From Lates calcarifer (taxonomy: Eukaryota > Chordata > Actinopteri > Centropomidae), in the NCBI RefSeq assembly GCF_001640805.2, contig NC_066851.1:11211550-11275549 (forward strand): a stretch of 64,000 nucleotides of DNA. The letters run 5' to 3'. The position numbers were made by a program, and so were the translations under genes. Shown here piece after piece: positions 35,401-46,783 of the stretch. Position 1 is the first letter of the stretch. The number at the start of each line of letters is the position of its first letter. The notes beneath the pieces were generated by a model that was not told where the DNA came from, made no database searches, and was given only the letters and a program-made list of their open reading frames with translations.

Positions 35401-37541
35401 CCTGGTAACTGCCCTGTGCTTTGGCCTGCATGCTACCTAAGTCTTTCTCCATGGCTGCACGTTGCTCCCTCATCATGGCCTCCACCCGCCCTGTCTTTTG
35501 CTTCTCCACCTGAAGTTCCTGCAACACAAGGAAACAGGGCATGTTAGCATTTTGCTGTAAGAAAGGAAGAGATTCCTGAGGTATGAAGAATAAGCTTTAA
35601 ATAAATTACTAATCATATTGTGTACTTCATTACGTAGAACATAGGAATCTAGACCTGGCTGAGCTGTTTCACTTTGTCCTTGGCAATGGAGGCCTCTTCC
35701 TGAAGAGTTGTCAGGAGTCGTTCTCGTTCCTGGGCAGCTGGGTCAGGCCTGGCTGCAGTCTGGTAGTGAGAGATAGAATTTTAAAAAGTGGGCATAGTAC
35801 ATCCAACTACAAATACCAGCTCTACTGCCATATAGTGTCACTTGTCAAAAACACCTAATGCAAATGTTTCACTTATTAATCTCTCACTTTGTGCCAGGCA
35901 TCCAAGGCATTAGGACTCTTTTCTCGGAGCAGGGCCATCACACTGATAGCCTCGGCCTCTGACAGAGCCAGGCTGGACAGACCAGACAGGAGCTCCTTCA
36001 GCTTCACCTCTGAGTTCTCTGTTAAAACACAGCAGATAGGAGATGGAGTTGAGCAGGTTAATATATGGCTGGACAGTAGGATAGCGAGACGAACCAAAAA
36101 CAGGAACAGACTTTTTTTTTTTTTTCTTTTACCTTTGTCAGTCTCATTCTTCTGTTTCTTGCCAGACCCTTTGGATGGTACATCGTTGTTATGAGCTGCC
36201 TGGTGGTTGGCAGAAGCTGCCGAGTCAGCCAGAACGTGGGCTTCATCTACTGGACGTGAGAAAAATAGTTGATTACCAAGTCAAAAGGTCACGCACCAGT
36301 TTCAGCACATGTCCTGATATGTTAAAGAAACAGACATAATTTAGCAGGTAGGACCACTGTATCATCATCATTACCAGGCTCTGTCTTTTGTTTCTTTGCA
36401 GAGTTCTTCTTCTTGCCAGAGGTAACACTTGGTGCTGCACCATCCATAACTTTGGTTTCAGCCACAATGGGAGCCTCCTTCTTGACTGGTGCTGGAGCCT
36501 GCTCTGCTTTAACCTCTGTTTGCTGGTCATCCACTAGAAAAGGGTCAAGCAAGGGGAGAGTTCTGTCAGTGTCAGGCAGTCTGCCTTGAGACTGGTGAAA
36601 AGAATATATTCAATCACCACTGAAGCGACTGGGCTAAAGCTATTAACTTGATGAATCAGCTGCTACAGCTTATTTAGCTCCTCACACTTTTCTAGCAAAA
36701 CTCACTATAACTTAAAGTATTTATTGAATGAAACAGCCAGTTAGCAATTTTCATGTTTTCCAAATAAACACAGCATCACATCAACGAGAAACTGTACTCT
36801 TGGTGACTCACCAGGCTCTGCTTTTTGTTTCTTCTTCTCCTTCTTCTTCCCAGAGATCTGGGGAGGGGTCTGAGCCTGAACAGGAGCCTGGGCAGCTTGG
36901 ACCTGGACCTGGACCTGAACCTCAAGTTGGGGAGAGGGAGGGCTGGACTGTTTGCTCGCAGCTAGAGGTGGCTCTGCCTTGCGGCTGACCGGCTTGGAGC
37001 CGTTCACTTCTGGTTCCTCAGGGGGAGGAGCTGTAGCTGTAGCTGTAGCTGTAGCTGTAGCTGTAGCCGCTGCTGCAGCAGCTGCAGCAGCCCTGGCAGC
37101 CTTTTTCTCCTTCTTCTTTCTCTCCCTCAGACCGGCAGGAGCCTCGGCTAACAATGGAACAGGCACATAAGGAGTGGGTGCTGGTGGAGCCGGATCTGGC
37201 GTAACCACAGGTACGGGTTCCTCCTCTACCTCTTGAGTTGAACTGTTGGCACCGTCAGCCATATCAAAGTCCCGAAGGTCCTCTTCTGACTCTCCTCCAC
37301 CTCCGCCACCTCCACCGCCTCCCCCACTGGCACTCTCCTTTTTCTTGCTCTTCTTCTTTTCATTCTTCTTGCGGGTGTCTGGCTTGGATGGTGGTAGCTT
37401 GAGGTCACGTTTCTGCCTGGCCAGCACCTCATCATAAGAGGTTTCCTTCATGAAGAGCCAGAAGAAGAGGAACATGAGGGCAATGACCAGGGAAGGGGCC
37501 AGGATGAGCAGGTACTGAGAGTCGTAGATATCCACTGCCAT
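24496..37541 (-). CDS. ktn1: Kinectin 1, ER-anchored coiled-coil kinesin receptor
   Basis: Kinectin is an integral ER membrane protein whose long cytosolic coiled coil binds kinesin heavy chain and also interacts with Rho GTPases and EF-1delta. Thirty-five coding exons join without a phase break to 1292 residues; human KTN1 is about 1357. The N-terminus MAVDIYDSQY leads into a membrane segment at residues 10-31, followed by FMKETSYDEVLA, which is nearly invariant in kinectins. Basic, lysine-rich and low-complexity sequence follows to about residue 400, then heptad-rich coiled coil to the end. Diagnostic matches include LREKNW.AMEAL, ERAERESATYVTEVRE and NERQKVAGDLYK. The related RRBP1 lacks these and would have decapeptide repeats. 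The C-terminal tail EADKDLPKV is encoded by a short last exon. Exon blocks are listed separately. Confidence 0.95.
27845..29412 (-). other. ktn1: ktn1 intron between c24 and c25
   Basis: A 1.57-kb intron. It contains a purine tract of A runs broken by single G at about 29118-29151. I see no exon or RNA gene. Confidence 0.7.
30307..33070 (-). other. ktn1: ktn1 duplicated exon modules of the coiled-coil rod (c12-c23)
   Basis: Exons 33033-33070 (38 bp), 32854-32944 (91), 32465-32533 (69), 32307-32344 (38), 32103-32193 (91), 31841-31909 (69), 31706-31743 (38), 31198-31288 (91), 30950-31062 (113), 30767-30863 (97), 30521-30561 (41) and 30307-30397 (91). The order 38-91-69 recurs with the same phases (0 to 2, 2 to 0, 0 to 0). 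Each 38-bp exon ends in a motif like ELQ and each 91-bp exon opens with (L/I/V).EKE or EKD. The 113-bp exon looks like a fused 69-type plus 38-type exon. The 41-bp exon was placed by phase and by similarity to human kinectin (PELL.ALSEKDKQ); it is the least certain. Confidence 0.85.
31744..31840 (-). other. ktn1: GC-AG intron of ktn1
   Basis: Exon 31841-31909 ends ...GAACAG and is followed by GCGAGT rather than GT. Splicing there keeps phase 0 and the 69-bp length shared with exon 32465-32533. The nearest downstream GT sites give the wrong phase. The acceptor CACAG at 31744 is normal. Confidence 0.75.
33154..36533 (-). other. ktn1: ktn1 exons c2-c11, linker and start of the rod
   Basis: Coding exons 36375-36533, 36133-36249, 35888-36018, 35655-35759, 35378-35518, 35137-35243, 34673-34817, 33791-33887, 33498-33682 and 33154-33243. 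Exons c2 and c3 encode repeated short units ending in K/Q-rich GKK..KK.K.E motifs, each opening with VDD or VDE. From c4 (ENSEVKLKELLSGL) the protein enters the coiled coil. The stretch QENGILRDAVSSATNQMESK in c7 and NSAELNKLRSEYAGL in c8 align with human kinectin. Confidence 0.9.
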
Positions 37542-37542
37542 T
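36812..37542 (-). other. ktn1: first coding exon of ktn1 with membrane anchor and low-complexity tracts
   Basis: A 731-bp exon with acceptor TTCAG directly before AATGGCAG; the start codon is its second base. It encodes residues 1-243: the membrane segment (10-31), a lysine-rich cluster, a run of 11 glycines (73-83), an alanine run continuing into alternating Ala-Thr (about 151-171), a QV repeat (about 208-215) and a second basic cluster ending KAEP. Confidence 0.92.
37021..37080. repeat. in-frame hexanucleotide repeat encoding Ala-Thr
   Basis: Six copies of CTGTAG/TGTAGC (plus strand) pass into a GCTGCA-type tract. On the coding strand this reads GCTACA repeats, giving (Ala-Thr)n then polyalanine within kinectin. 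Confidence 0.9.
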
Positions 37543-40500
37543 CTGAATTTAAAAAAGGAGAAAGAAAGGAAGAAAATTAGTTTAGGCCATACAATCAATA
37601 CCAATACTGTGTGTGACATTATGGTAATAGATTCCTACCAGCAAAGGTAACTGGCAAAGGCTACTCAAATCCAGAGACCACAATGTACATGTCATGTACA
37701 TTCAGCTTGCTGCTCACAGTCTATCCAAAGTAAAATCCTGCTGCACTTGCCTGAGCTCCTGAGAGAATATTAGTTGCAGGTCAACCACTGCTACTGGCCA
37801 TGAGGGCTACTCTGTGATGTGTGAACTGGTGAGAGTATGAGATATGAGGGGTGGAGGTGTTTGTACATCAATAGCGCTGAGAGGGTGTGAGTGAGAGGAC
37901 TCTTGCTGACACCCTGTCCTCTCTTAGTGATATGATCCAATTAGACAACACCACCCCTGCTACACAGCTTAACATCCTCTTTACCTTTATATAGTATAGT
38001 ATAGTAAAGCGCATCTACGTGAAACATGGCTTGTAAGAGCCAGACAGACAAAAGAATAATAAAAGCCATATACTTCAGTCACATTGGCTTAAAAGGGTAC
38101 AAAATAGGTCAAGAACGTCAGAGAGACAACTAGGCTAGGAAGAAGATGGCTCACTGCCTCATTTAGTCACTTCCCTCCTTCAGCCCCCACAAGGGTGACA
38201 TGGTGGTATTCTAGACTCATATCAGAATGAATTTGCAAGAGGCAAAAATACACCCACATGCAAGTGTCACCCGCTGAAGTCTGCTGCAGCTGCAGTTTGG
38301 CCCCTGCCTGCTTCAAGCCAAAGGAGAAGAGGCTCTTCTTCCACTGCAGGCAAAGTTTACAGAGTCAAGAGGTCCTGAGATTTTGTCAGTTTAGCAGCTG
38401 CCAAAGATATTCTTAGGAACTATGTGTTGTCTCCTCAAGGCTACAGAGTAAGAATGAACTGAGGTGGAATCAATGCAGATAAAGCAGTAATAATTTAATA
38501 CACAATGTGTTTTTTTTTATCTCATTAGAAGAAACTATAAAACCAAACCAACTGTAAGCATTATCAATCTCTAACGATTTGCCTTTGCCGTGGCATAAAC
38601 AATACTGAGGAAATGCCTGCATGATGGCTGTTAAAGATTATTTGTCATAGCAACTGCAGCCTATGTATATCATATGTATAATCACTTAATGCACTTTCTC
38701 AGCTGACCAATCTGATTAGTCAAAGAAATGTTCCAACACTGCTGAGAATTTCAATAAAAAAATAGAAATAATTTCTATGGTAGGTGTTAGAATACACAGG
38801 GATCTTGCAGCATTTCCTTTTTTTCTTACTTTATTTTTTGATTAAACATCTTAGACACCACGTTTTACATGACAAGCACTGAGTTGGTTGTGAGGCAGAA
38901 TCGATAATGGTGTACCTGAAGAGTATCTACCTTGAGCAAACTTAGTCACTTATTACGAAAATAAAACCAGTGTTTGAAAACGGTGACAAGTTAAGCCCTG
39001 GGTGACGACAGCAGCATTGTGCTGTCAACAATACAGAGTGGCAGCAACAGCAAGTGACGTGAAGTGCTGCACAATCCCATCCTATACCCAAGATCTGTGC
39101 CAGCAATATAGTGTAGGAGTCAGTGTCGTAGAGCAGACCTCTTCAGTAATTTGGATTAAGGAGATTACCCATGATAATACATTTAAGAATAACTTTCCAC
39201 TGCAGGGCTTCCTGTGGACTGACAGGCTTAGGCTATAGTATAATGTTGACTTGGTTTCACTCCCACCTCGATAACCTCTCATTACGTCTTCCACAACACA
39301 CAAAAAATGTACCAGACTTGTTAATATGTTTAATATTTAAATTATCTTATAGTGAAAAATGATTCTACCTTTCAAGCACCAACCTTTTCCTCTGAGCATG
39401 AACTAAAAGGTCCTTGTTATATAACATTTTTGAAACTATTCTTTTACAAATTTTCATTATATAACATTTTTTTGAAGAGTATTGACTCTGACAAATAGAT
39501 CAGATTGGCTGTTCTTAACTAGTTGAATATGTACAGTCTATTTGCCTTTTACATTTAACACCTATTCTTCTGGGGTGTTTCTGTACATTCCTATACACTC
39601 CATAGGCTACATCTGGGGGCAAACACATAAAAATATGTTGATTGTGAGCAGAGTGCTAGCTGTTGGTTTCATGGTGCAAACTCAGCACAGAGTGCCCAAT
39701 GTCAGTACAGAAACCACTCACTAAGGTTAATAAACAGCAAGCACAGATTGAAAAAACTTTCAGTGTCCTTGATTGTTTAAAACCTGAACATAAACAAGCT
39801 AGGCCACAAGTTTTAGAATTTAGGACCAAAGACATAAAGAAGCTATAGAACAAAATGTACTACAGACACACCATGAATGAGGTAAGGTAATATGGATTGA
39901 TGGCAAACTTTCAGTGGCTAACAAATCAGGAAATTCTTTTTTATGTTACATTGACTGTATGTTCCAGGAAACTACCATGTCAAATGAAGCTGCGAAACCA
40001 CTCTTAAAGCAACATAGCCTCTTGGCATATAAAGTATGGGTGGAGTAGGTAGTGTAAAAATGCAAAGCCTGCTCATTTTCTTTCAGTAGCAAGCCTCAGA
40101 GTGGAAGGTGTGTGAGTTTCCTTGTGCAGCCTGAGCCTTGTCCCAGCATCAAAATGAGCCCGGAGGACAAAGCCCTCTCGGGCTGTTGGCTCCCCGGAAT
40201 CTAGCCACTTGGCTGGCCAGGCCTCCTGATTTGGCAGGCATGGACACAGAGGGAACTCCTCATAATTATCAGGCCCAAAAAGCAGTGTAGACAGTGCTTG
40301 AAAACCAGGTCATGCAGCATTCTACACTTAACATCTTGAAGATGGCAACAGGACACTAAAAAGCACACTAATTATCCAGGGAAGAACAGAGTTACTCTAA
40401 TGCACAGTGTCTACAGTATGTGTCACCAGCGTTTTCCTGGCTCAGAATTAGACTAAGATGGTGCTTGTGCTTGGCAAAATGGCTGAAAATGTTATCACGA

Positions 40501-42449
40501 TACAAACTTTCATATCAAATGATGATAACATTTGTTTAAAACTAAGCATATAGCTTCTGTACCAAATGAATTTATGGCAGAGTTTAACACCCAAATTGTG
40601 AAAAATAAAGGTTATAAAAAGCTACACTGGCAGTCACTTTATCCCCTTGTAGTAATACTGTAACCACTTTCAGAATGTGGAACAACTGTTACTGTCTAAA
40701 GGCAACAGCTTTTATCCAAAATGTTTCAGCGATCACAGGTTACTAAAAATAATCTAGTTTAGAGTGAGTATATCTATGGTGTTTAATGACCTAACCACAC
40801 ATCTCATTTAAGTTTTTTATCTTCTATACTATCTGGACAGTATTTCCTCAATGATTAATTGTATATTTTGCTACAACTTAATACATACTTTATATTTCTA
40901 AAATTATTGCATGGTCTTACATTGTTTTAATTAATAGAAGAATGACAAAATAAAAACGTATAGCCACTGGGTTTCAAAGAAATTTAATGTCAAGTCAAGC
41001 CAATCTATAAATATAATATGCCCAGTGATGATCATCAGACACTGATCTTTCATCTTCCTAAGTGGTAGAACAGCTGGGAGTTGGCTCTGTCTGAGTAGTT
41101 TAACTGTCAGACTAACAAACTGACACTACACCTTTATCAGGATTCAGGTAATAAACTAAACAGAAAGTAGCAAAGTACACAGTAGAGCATCTGATTGTAG
41201 TGGTGAACATTAACAAATGGGTATTAGTAGTCTGACATGCTCTGGTCTTTCTGGTGAGACTGTGACAAGGAAATTGGAGAGCATGGCGCATCAAGTAAAA
41301 CCAAGACACCCTAGATAAGACCTTATCTATAGACAGATCTCAAGGAAATGGGCAATGCCAGACGGATCTGACACCATGCCGAGAGAGAAGGAGCTCAGGA
41401 ATACCTTTGTATACTCTAAGCCAAAGTTTCTTCAAGGAATGGCTGATGAGTCTTTGAGAGATAGAAAAGTACTTCCGTTCAGAGTTAACTTAGCAATAAG
41501 CTCGGTTAAACAAGTCATAGGGACACAGTGTGACAGTTATATAGTCATATCTTAAGTCATCGCCTCATTTCAAGTAACAGAAAAAATAAATACCACCTCT
41601 ACGTGTCTTTGAGATAGGGTGCTGTCCAGCAAGTCACTTCACCAGTCAACGAGGGTAGACCACTAAGGTTGAGAACTGAATGTCCCAGCATGCTAGGTCA
41701 TGTCTACTCGTGGGCCTTGTACAGACTACTGAACCAAGATACGTAACGGCAGCTGTTCTTACACCAAGAAAAGGCTGCTTGTGGATACAGACCGTAACCA
41801 CAGAGAAATCAGAGCTGATCTGATCTGATCTTCCTAGCTAAGATAGCCCAGCTAGCTCTGAAGTCACACGTTATGATCAGAGCAACCATGAAACCGACAC
41901 ACACGCCGACGGGAAGCTCACTTCACCAACATGACTAACAAAAACATGTTTAACAGTGGGGGCTAACCAACGGCGTGGACATGGATATAATTGTTACAAT
42001 AGCTCAATTCATACAGTAAAAGGCTTGGTTGCCACTCAAGTTCGTATCTCTGAGTGGCTACTACTCAGCACTATGAATGAGCTAGCTAACATAAACGCTA
42101 GCCAACTAACGTGAGCCGGCCAATCCAATTATTAGTATAGAGGAAGTCTTCAGCGATAAAAGTGACCCGCAAAAATGTTAACAGGGCCGCCCAAGTTTGT
42201 TTCTCTTTCACAAGCTCTCAGCCCGTCTGGAGGCGTGGACGTTTGCCCCAGCGGGCCTCGTCTCGCTGGTGACCCAGCCTCCCTGTCTCCTGAAATCTCT
42301 GACCCGGTCTGCTGCTCCATTCTTCCGTTAAAGTCCTGAGGGCCGCTCCCAGGCCTGGGTAAAGAGCTTAGCAACGCTAAGACTGGGGTGAGCGGCTTTT
42401 TGACAAGAAATAAACACAATGTCGGTGTTGAAAGCTTCTCGCAGCATAC
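37543..42449 (-). other. ktn1: ktn1 intron 1
   Basis: A 4.9-kb intron between the non-coding first exon and the start-codon exon. No gene seen. It contains a locally repeated 15-bp unit (39417-39431 and 39457-39471) and copy A of a diverged direct repeat (40778-41064). Confidence 0.65.
40778..41064 (+). repeat. diverged direct repeat, copy A (ktn1 intron 1)
   Basis: Collinear with 42837-43124. Both start near GACCTAACC(A/G)CACA and end near a shared CAGACACTGATCTTTCAT then TAAGTG. The last ~84 bp differ at roughly one position in seven by my alignment; the left part is more diverged. Confidence 0.8.
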
Positions 42450-42700
42450 CTGTAGCTTCAGTGTGCTGTTCCCTTAGCTAGTGGTGAAATGGCGTTGTTC
42501 TGCGTTGACTCCAGCAGACTCCTGACTTCCCAGGGCAGCTCCAGCCTGGCTTTCTTCTGCGCTATCCGTCAGACTATCTGCTGTTTCTGGTTTGCGGGGG
42601 CGGGTCATAGGCAGGCTGCTGGGGAACGCTTGATTTGTAACTCGAGGCGCACCGAGCGAAGCCGTATTTGCACAAGACACGACAAGAGATAGCCCCGCCC
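42450..42700 (-). promoter_or_regulatory. ktn1: ktn1 non-coding first exon and promoter
   Basis: On the minus strand a donor GTATGC follows GCTACAG, ending a probable 5' UTR exon at 42450. Upstream are GC boxes at 42596-42604 and 42693-42700 in CpG-rich DNA. The transcription start probably lies between these and about 42500. The promoter begins less than 0.5 kb beyond the msh4 stop codon. Confidence 0.6.
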
Positions 42701-42836
42701 TTTCGAGACATCCTTGGTTAAAAAATCTTACAATTGACAAGAGCAGTCAGGGGAGTGGTCATTGCACTTCCCCAAAGTCCGTAGACACATGAGTACAAGA
42801 AACTTTAATATTTCTATGGGGACTTCCAGTGTATCC

Positions 42837-43124
42837 GGGGTGTATTGTGACCTAACCGCACAACTTCTCTTTTTTATCGACCATAGTATTAGGACAGTTT
42901 TTCTTAATCAATTAAACGTATATCTTGCCACAATTTATATACATTTAATTTCTAAAATGAACATGTGGTATTATATGTATGAATAGCAAAAACAATAATA
43001 ATAATAAAAAAAACCCACAGGACCAATGACTCTCAAACAAATCTATTTAATGTCAAATAAGCCTATCTATGAACACAATATGCCCAGTAATGGTCATCAG
43101 ACACTGATCTTTCATTTTTTTAAG
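42837..43124 (+). repeat. diverged direct repeat, copy B (msh4 3' end)
   Basis: Partner of 40778-41064. It covers the DNA between the ktn1 promoter and the msh4 stop and includes the candidate msh4 poly(A) signal. Confidence 0.8.
43046..43051 (-). terminator. msh4: candidate msh4 poly(A) signal ATTAAA
   Basis: TTTAAT on the plus strand, read ATTAAA on the minus strand, about 110 bp past the msh4 stop. The same hexamer is kept in copy A of the repeat at 40983-40988. Confidence 0.45.
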
Positions 43125-43161
43125 TGTCTCATTGCCCCTCCCCATCCTAAGGCTGAGTCAG

Positions 43162-46100
43162 TCATTCTTCCTCTGTATCTACAGATGCTGGCTGCCACAC
43201 GGCCTGCAGCTCTGCCTCATACTGCTTCCTCAGGCCTTTCAGATACATTCGCAGGCTGTCAGGGTCCAGTCTGGAGTTCCTGGCAGCCTGCAGGAGGCGG
43301 GTGGCCAGGTGGTACACAGCTCTCTGCCTCTGTGTTTCCGGATCACTGTGATGTTTGGCCTGAAAGTAATAATGAAACACACCCTGGGTTCTCGTCTATT
43401 TATCCAGCACTTCTCTATCATAAACCAAATATTTGTGCTGTCATGAGATGCTACAGCACAACATTTGACTCTCTTAAGGTCTAATATTAGTTTCTTGTCA
43501 ATTAAAGCTTGTTTTTTCTGTTGCACACAATGTATGTATATAAAGGTACACAGGACAGACTGAGGCACAAAAGACAACAGAGGCAAAATCTGATCTTTAT
43601 GAGCCATACCAGGAGCTGCTGGCTAACATTGGAGGCAATTATCTTTGCCTCTTGGATTAATCCTGAGGGAAGGGCAGTCATTTCTGCTGCTCGCAGACCT
43701 AGAGGAGCAAAAACAAGCTCTGTATGAATTTTTCCTAACCAGTTTTAACAGAATTGGATTTGTATTTCACCCACTCTGTACCATAGTGTCTTTCCTCAGA
43801 GCATCCACGATACAGCAAGTATGTGTACAACACGCTCTCAGCACCAGTGTCGCCACTGCGTGTGTGCTGAACCTCCATGTGCTGGTTCTCCACATTGGGA
43901 TAAAGAGACTCCAGTTGGCACAGCTCAAGAAAGTGCGTGGCAAACAGGGTGAACGCCTGCGAACGGCAGAGAAACAGCACACACCTTGAATATTAAAACA
44001 CTGGACGACATGTGCTATTCCTGTATTTATTTTACTACTTTACTGTTGACCTAAGAAGTGTACCACATCAGATAATAACATTGATTAATACACCCTGTAG
44101 GAATCTGATTTATCTGGTTTTCATTTTAGAGAGAGGAGTGGCAGCACCTGACAGCACTAGCTTGTACTCTACCTTGAGGCTAAGGAGGAACTCACACACT
44201 GAGTGACAGATGCCAATGCCCTCCTCAGCACTGGTACCACGTCCCAGCTCATCTATGATGATCAGGGATCTGTCACTTACATTGTGGATTATGTAAGAGA
44301 TCTTTGCAGATAAAGAGCACAAGTCAATGACAATTCAATGCTTTTCTCCCTAATAAATGCAAATAAGAATGTGTGCAACAAAGAAAACAAACCAAAAACA
44401 CACACCTCCTTCATTTCCAACATGAAGGTGGAACAGTTAGTTTCAAAATCATCATCCACACCAATTCTGGTGAAAATCTGATCAGCAACACGAAAGGAGG
44501 CGTACTCAGCAGGGACAAAAGAGCCTGGAATAATGACGCAGGGGGCTTTACTCAAAAATCAAGTCAAATCAATTCACAGCACTTTGCAGCTCTGATTTTC
44601 TAAGTCACATGACACTGGCAGGTTTGGCTGCTGACCTATCTGAGCCATGATCTGACACATCGCCACCTGTTTGAGATAGGTGGATTTGCCACTCATGTTG
44701 GGCCCAGTGATGATGACAAAGTTGCTGCCCTCGGAGATGTAGCTATTGTTCGACACAGGCTGCTGTCCAGCGATTCGCTCCAGAATGGGGTGACGACCCT
44801 GCTTGATCGCCAGCGTGTCTGTGAACTCTGGACGCACTGGCAGACACAGCAGAAATAAAGCAACAACAACCAGAAACACCTTGATTTGTTGGTATTTGTT
44901 GGTATTTTGTTTATATAATGCATTTCCACAGGATGATCAAAAAGCATTAAAATACAGATACATTGTACGAGTTGGCATTTGGCAAATTTTGTTACAAACC
45001 TGTATAGCTAGTAAACTGTGGCAAAGTGATTATCACTGCTGTGAACAGTGCATATCAAAAGTACAGTATATGATTTCATCTATAAAATAAAATTAGTATA
45101 TAATTAACTGAAAGGTGTGTCACAATATAATACAAACTGATTCCTGAGAGATGAGTGTGCAGTGTTTAAAGGCAGTTAGCTCCACTGCTAGGGAGAGTTG
45201 TCTCTGTAAATGCAGCGCACCAGTGCACACTTATGTAACAAGGGTAATCTGAGTACAAGCTGGCTGGGATGGAAGGGGGCAGGCAGGCAGCACGTGTCTA
45301 TGAAGAGACACTTTCAGACAGCTGAGGGCCAGCGCTCACCACCCACGTGGCTGATCGGGGCTGGTGCTGCCCACAACCCACACAAAAAAGAACTGAGGCT
45401 GGCAAAAGCTGCCAGCTCAGTCGAGCCCTCTCTGGCTGTCGTGTGTGATGTTGGCCTGGGTGCTGCCTTATGTACACGCAGCACGCCCTCAAGACAGCAG
45501 AGCATGCGTCACTGAGGTTAATATGACAGTGTGATTTGTGGATGGAGCGCGAGGAAGTGTCGTACTTACCATAGTCTGAGATGGTGCATGTATTTGCAAG
45601 TGAAAGCAACATATCCAGCATGGATACAGCATCAGAGAGCTTGTAAAGGCAGTGGATGTGCTCGTGGATGGTGCACAGCAGTTGACATATCACCCTGTAT
45701 GGAGACAGGTTAGATGCTGCAGGGGAAAATCACTTGAGGGAAATTATAGCTGGTACAGCACCCTCTAGTGGACAAAAAGTAGAGCAAAAACTAAATTAAT
45801 CTAGATAAACTTTCTGAGATGAAAACTTACTAAACAAAGCAGTTTTGCAGGTTTTCTCTCTCACACAATTAATTAATCATTCTAACCCAACTGATCAATT
45901 AGTTAAAGAAATACTGTGATTAATCATATGATTACTGTGCATGTGTGTAATCTATCATGATCTCACACATAGGACATGTGGAAGATCTCCCTCAGGGCCT
46001 CATCGCAGCGGTCATTCATCTTCATCAGGTCTGCAGTGGTGAAGCCGTAGTTGTTCTTGTGCTTGGTCACCTGAAGTAGCAGGTGAAACTGTTTATTTGA

Positions 46101-46783
46101 TGATAAAAACTGTATTATCCCCTTGAAGGCATTTTAGCTTCAATCATTTCAAGCTGATGCTGAGTTACCATTTTTATTCTTAAACACTCTCAGTGTTCTG
46201 TTTATCCAAGTCTTTGGTAGACATTACCTTGATGAACTCTGAGGGGAGATTTCCTTCAGGCAAAACCACTCCTTCAAGCTTCATCTGGATAAAGAACCCT
46301 CGAGCTGTGCTGAAGCTGGTACGCATTGGCAAGCCATACTTCTCCCCCATCTGGTTCACTAGCCCTGTGCAACACAATGTCATCTAATAAGCCTTCAGTT
46401 ATGAGCACTTTATCCAAAGACTTCAAGGCAAAGATATTTACTAAACAGCCGGAATAAACACCTGCAATGTCATCCACTATCTCGGTGTAAGCTCTCCGGG
46501 CAATGTCGAGGAACTCGTTGATGTTAGGGCGCACAGCATAACACTTCTGGGTGCGCATGTTCAGACTCCCCTTCAGGTATGTTGTGTCATCATTAATCAC
46601 TGTCTTGATCTGCTCTAGGATCAAGTCAAACCTGAGGTGGATGCAAATAAACAAAGCAGAACAAGTGTGCAGACAGTCAAAAACAGGCAATTTACTTCAT
46701 AGGCACAAGGCTTAGTACCTGGCGTCTTCCAGTGAGGTGCTGTAAGCTTTGAGTAGAGCTGTGTTGCAGTTCTTCAACACCAT
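43162..46783 (-). other. msh4: msh4 exons 10-20, clamp and ATPase half
   Basis: Exons 46719-46783, 46462-46631, 46228-46364, 45967-46070, 45570-45694, 44636-44836 (Walker A), 44406-44524, 44173-44301 (Walker B), 43782-43956 (FATHF), 43610-43698 and 43162-43359 (stop). The last exon encodes [19 protein letters not shown] and ends in DTEEE, like human MSH4. Confidence 0.92.

Noticed and set aside
36952..37437. Plus-strand Ala/Val- and Pro-rich frames
   Set aside because: Antisense of the low-complexity tracts in the first ktn1 coding exon.
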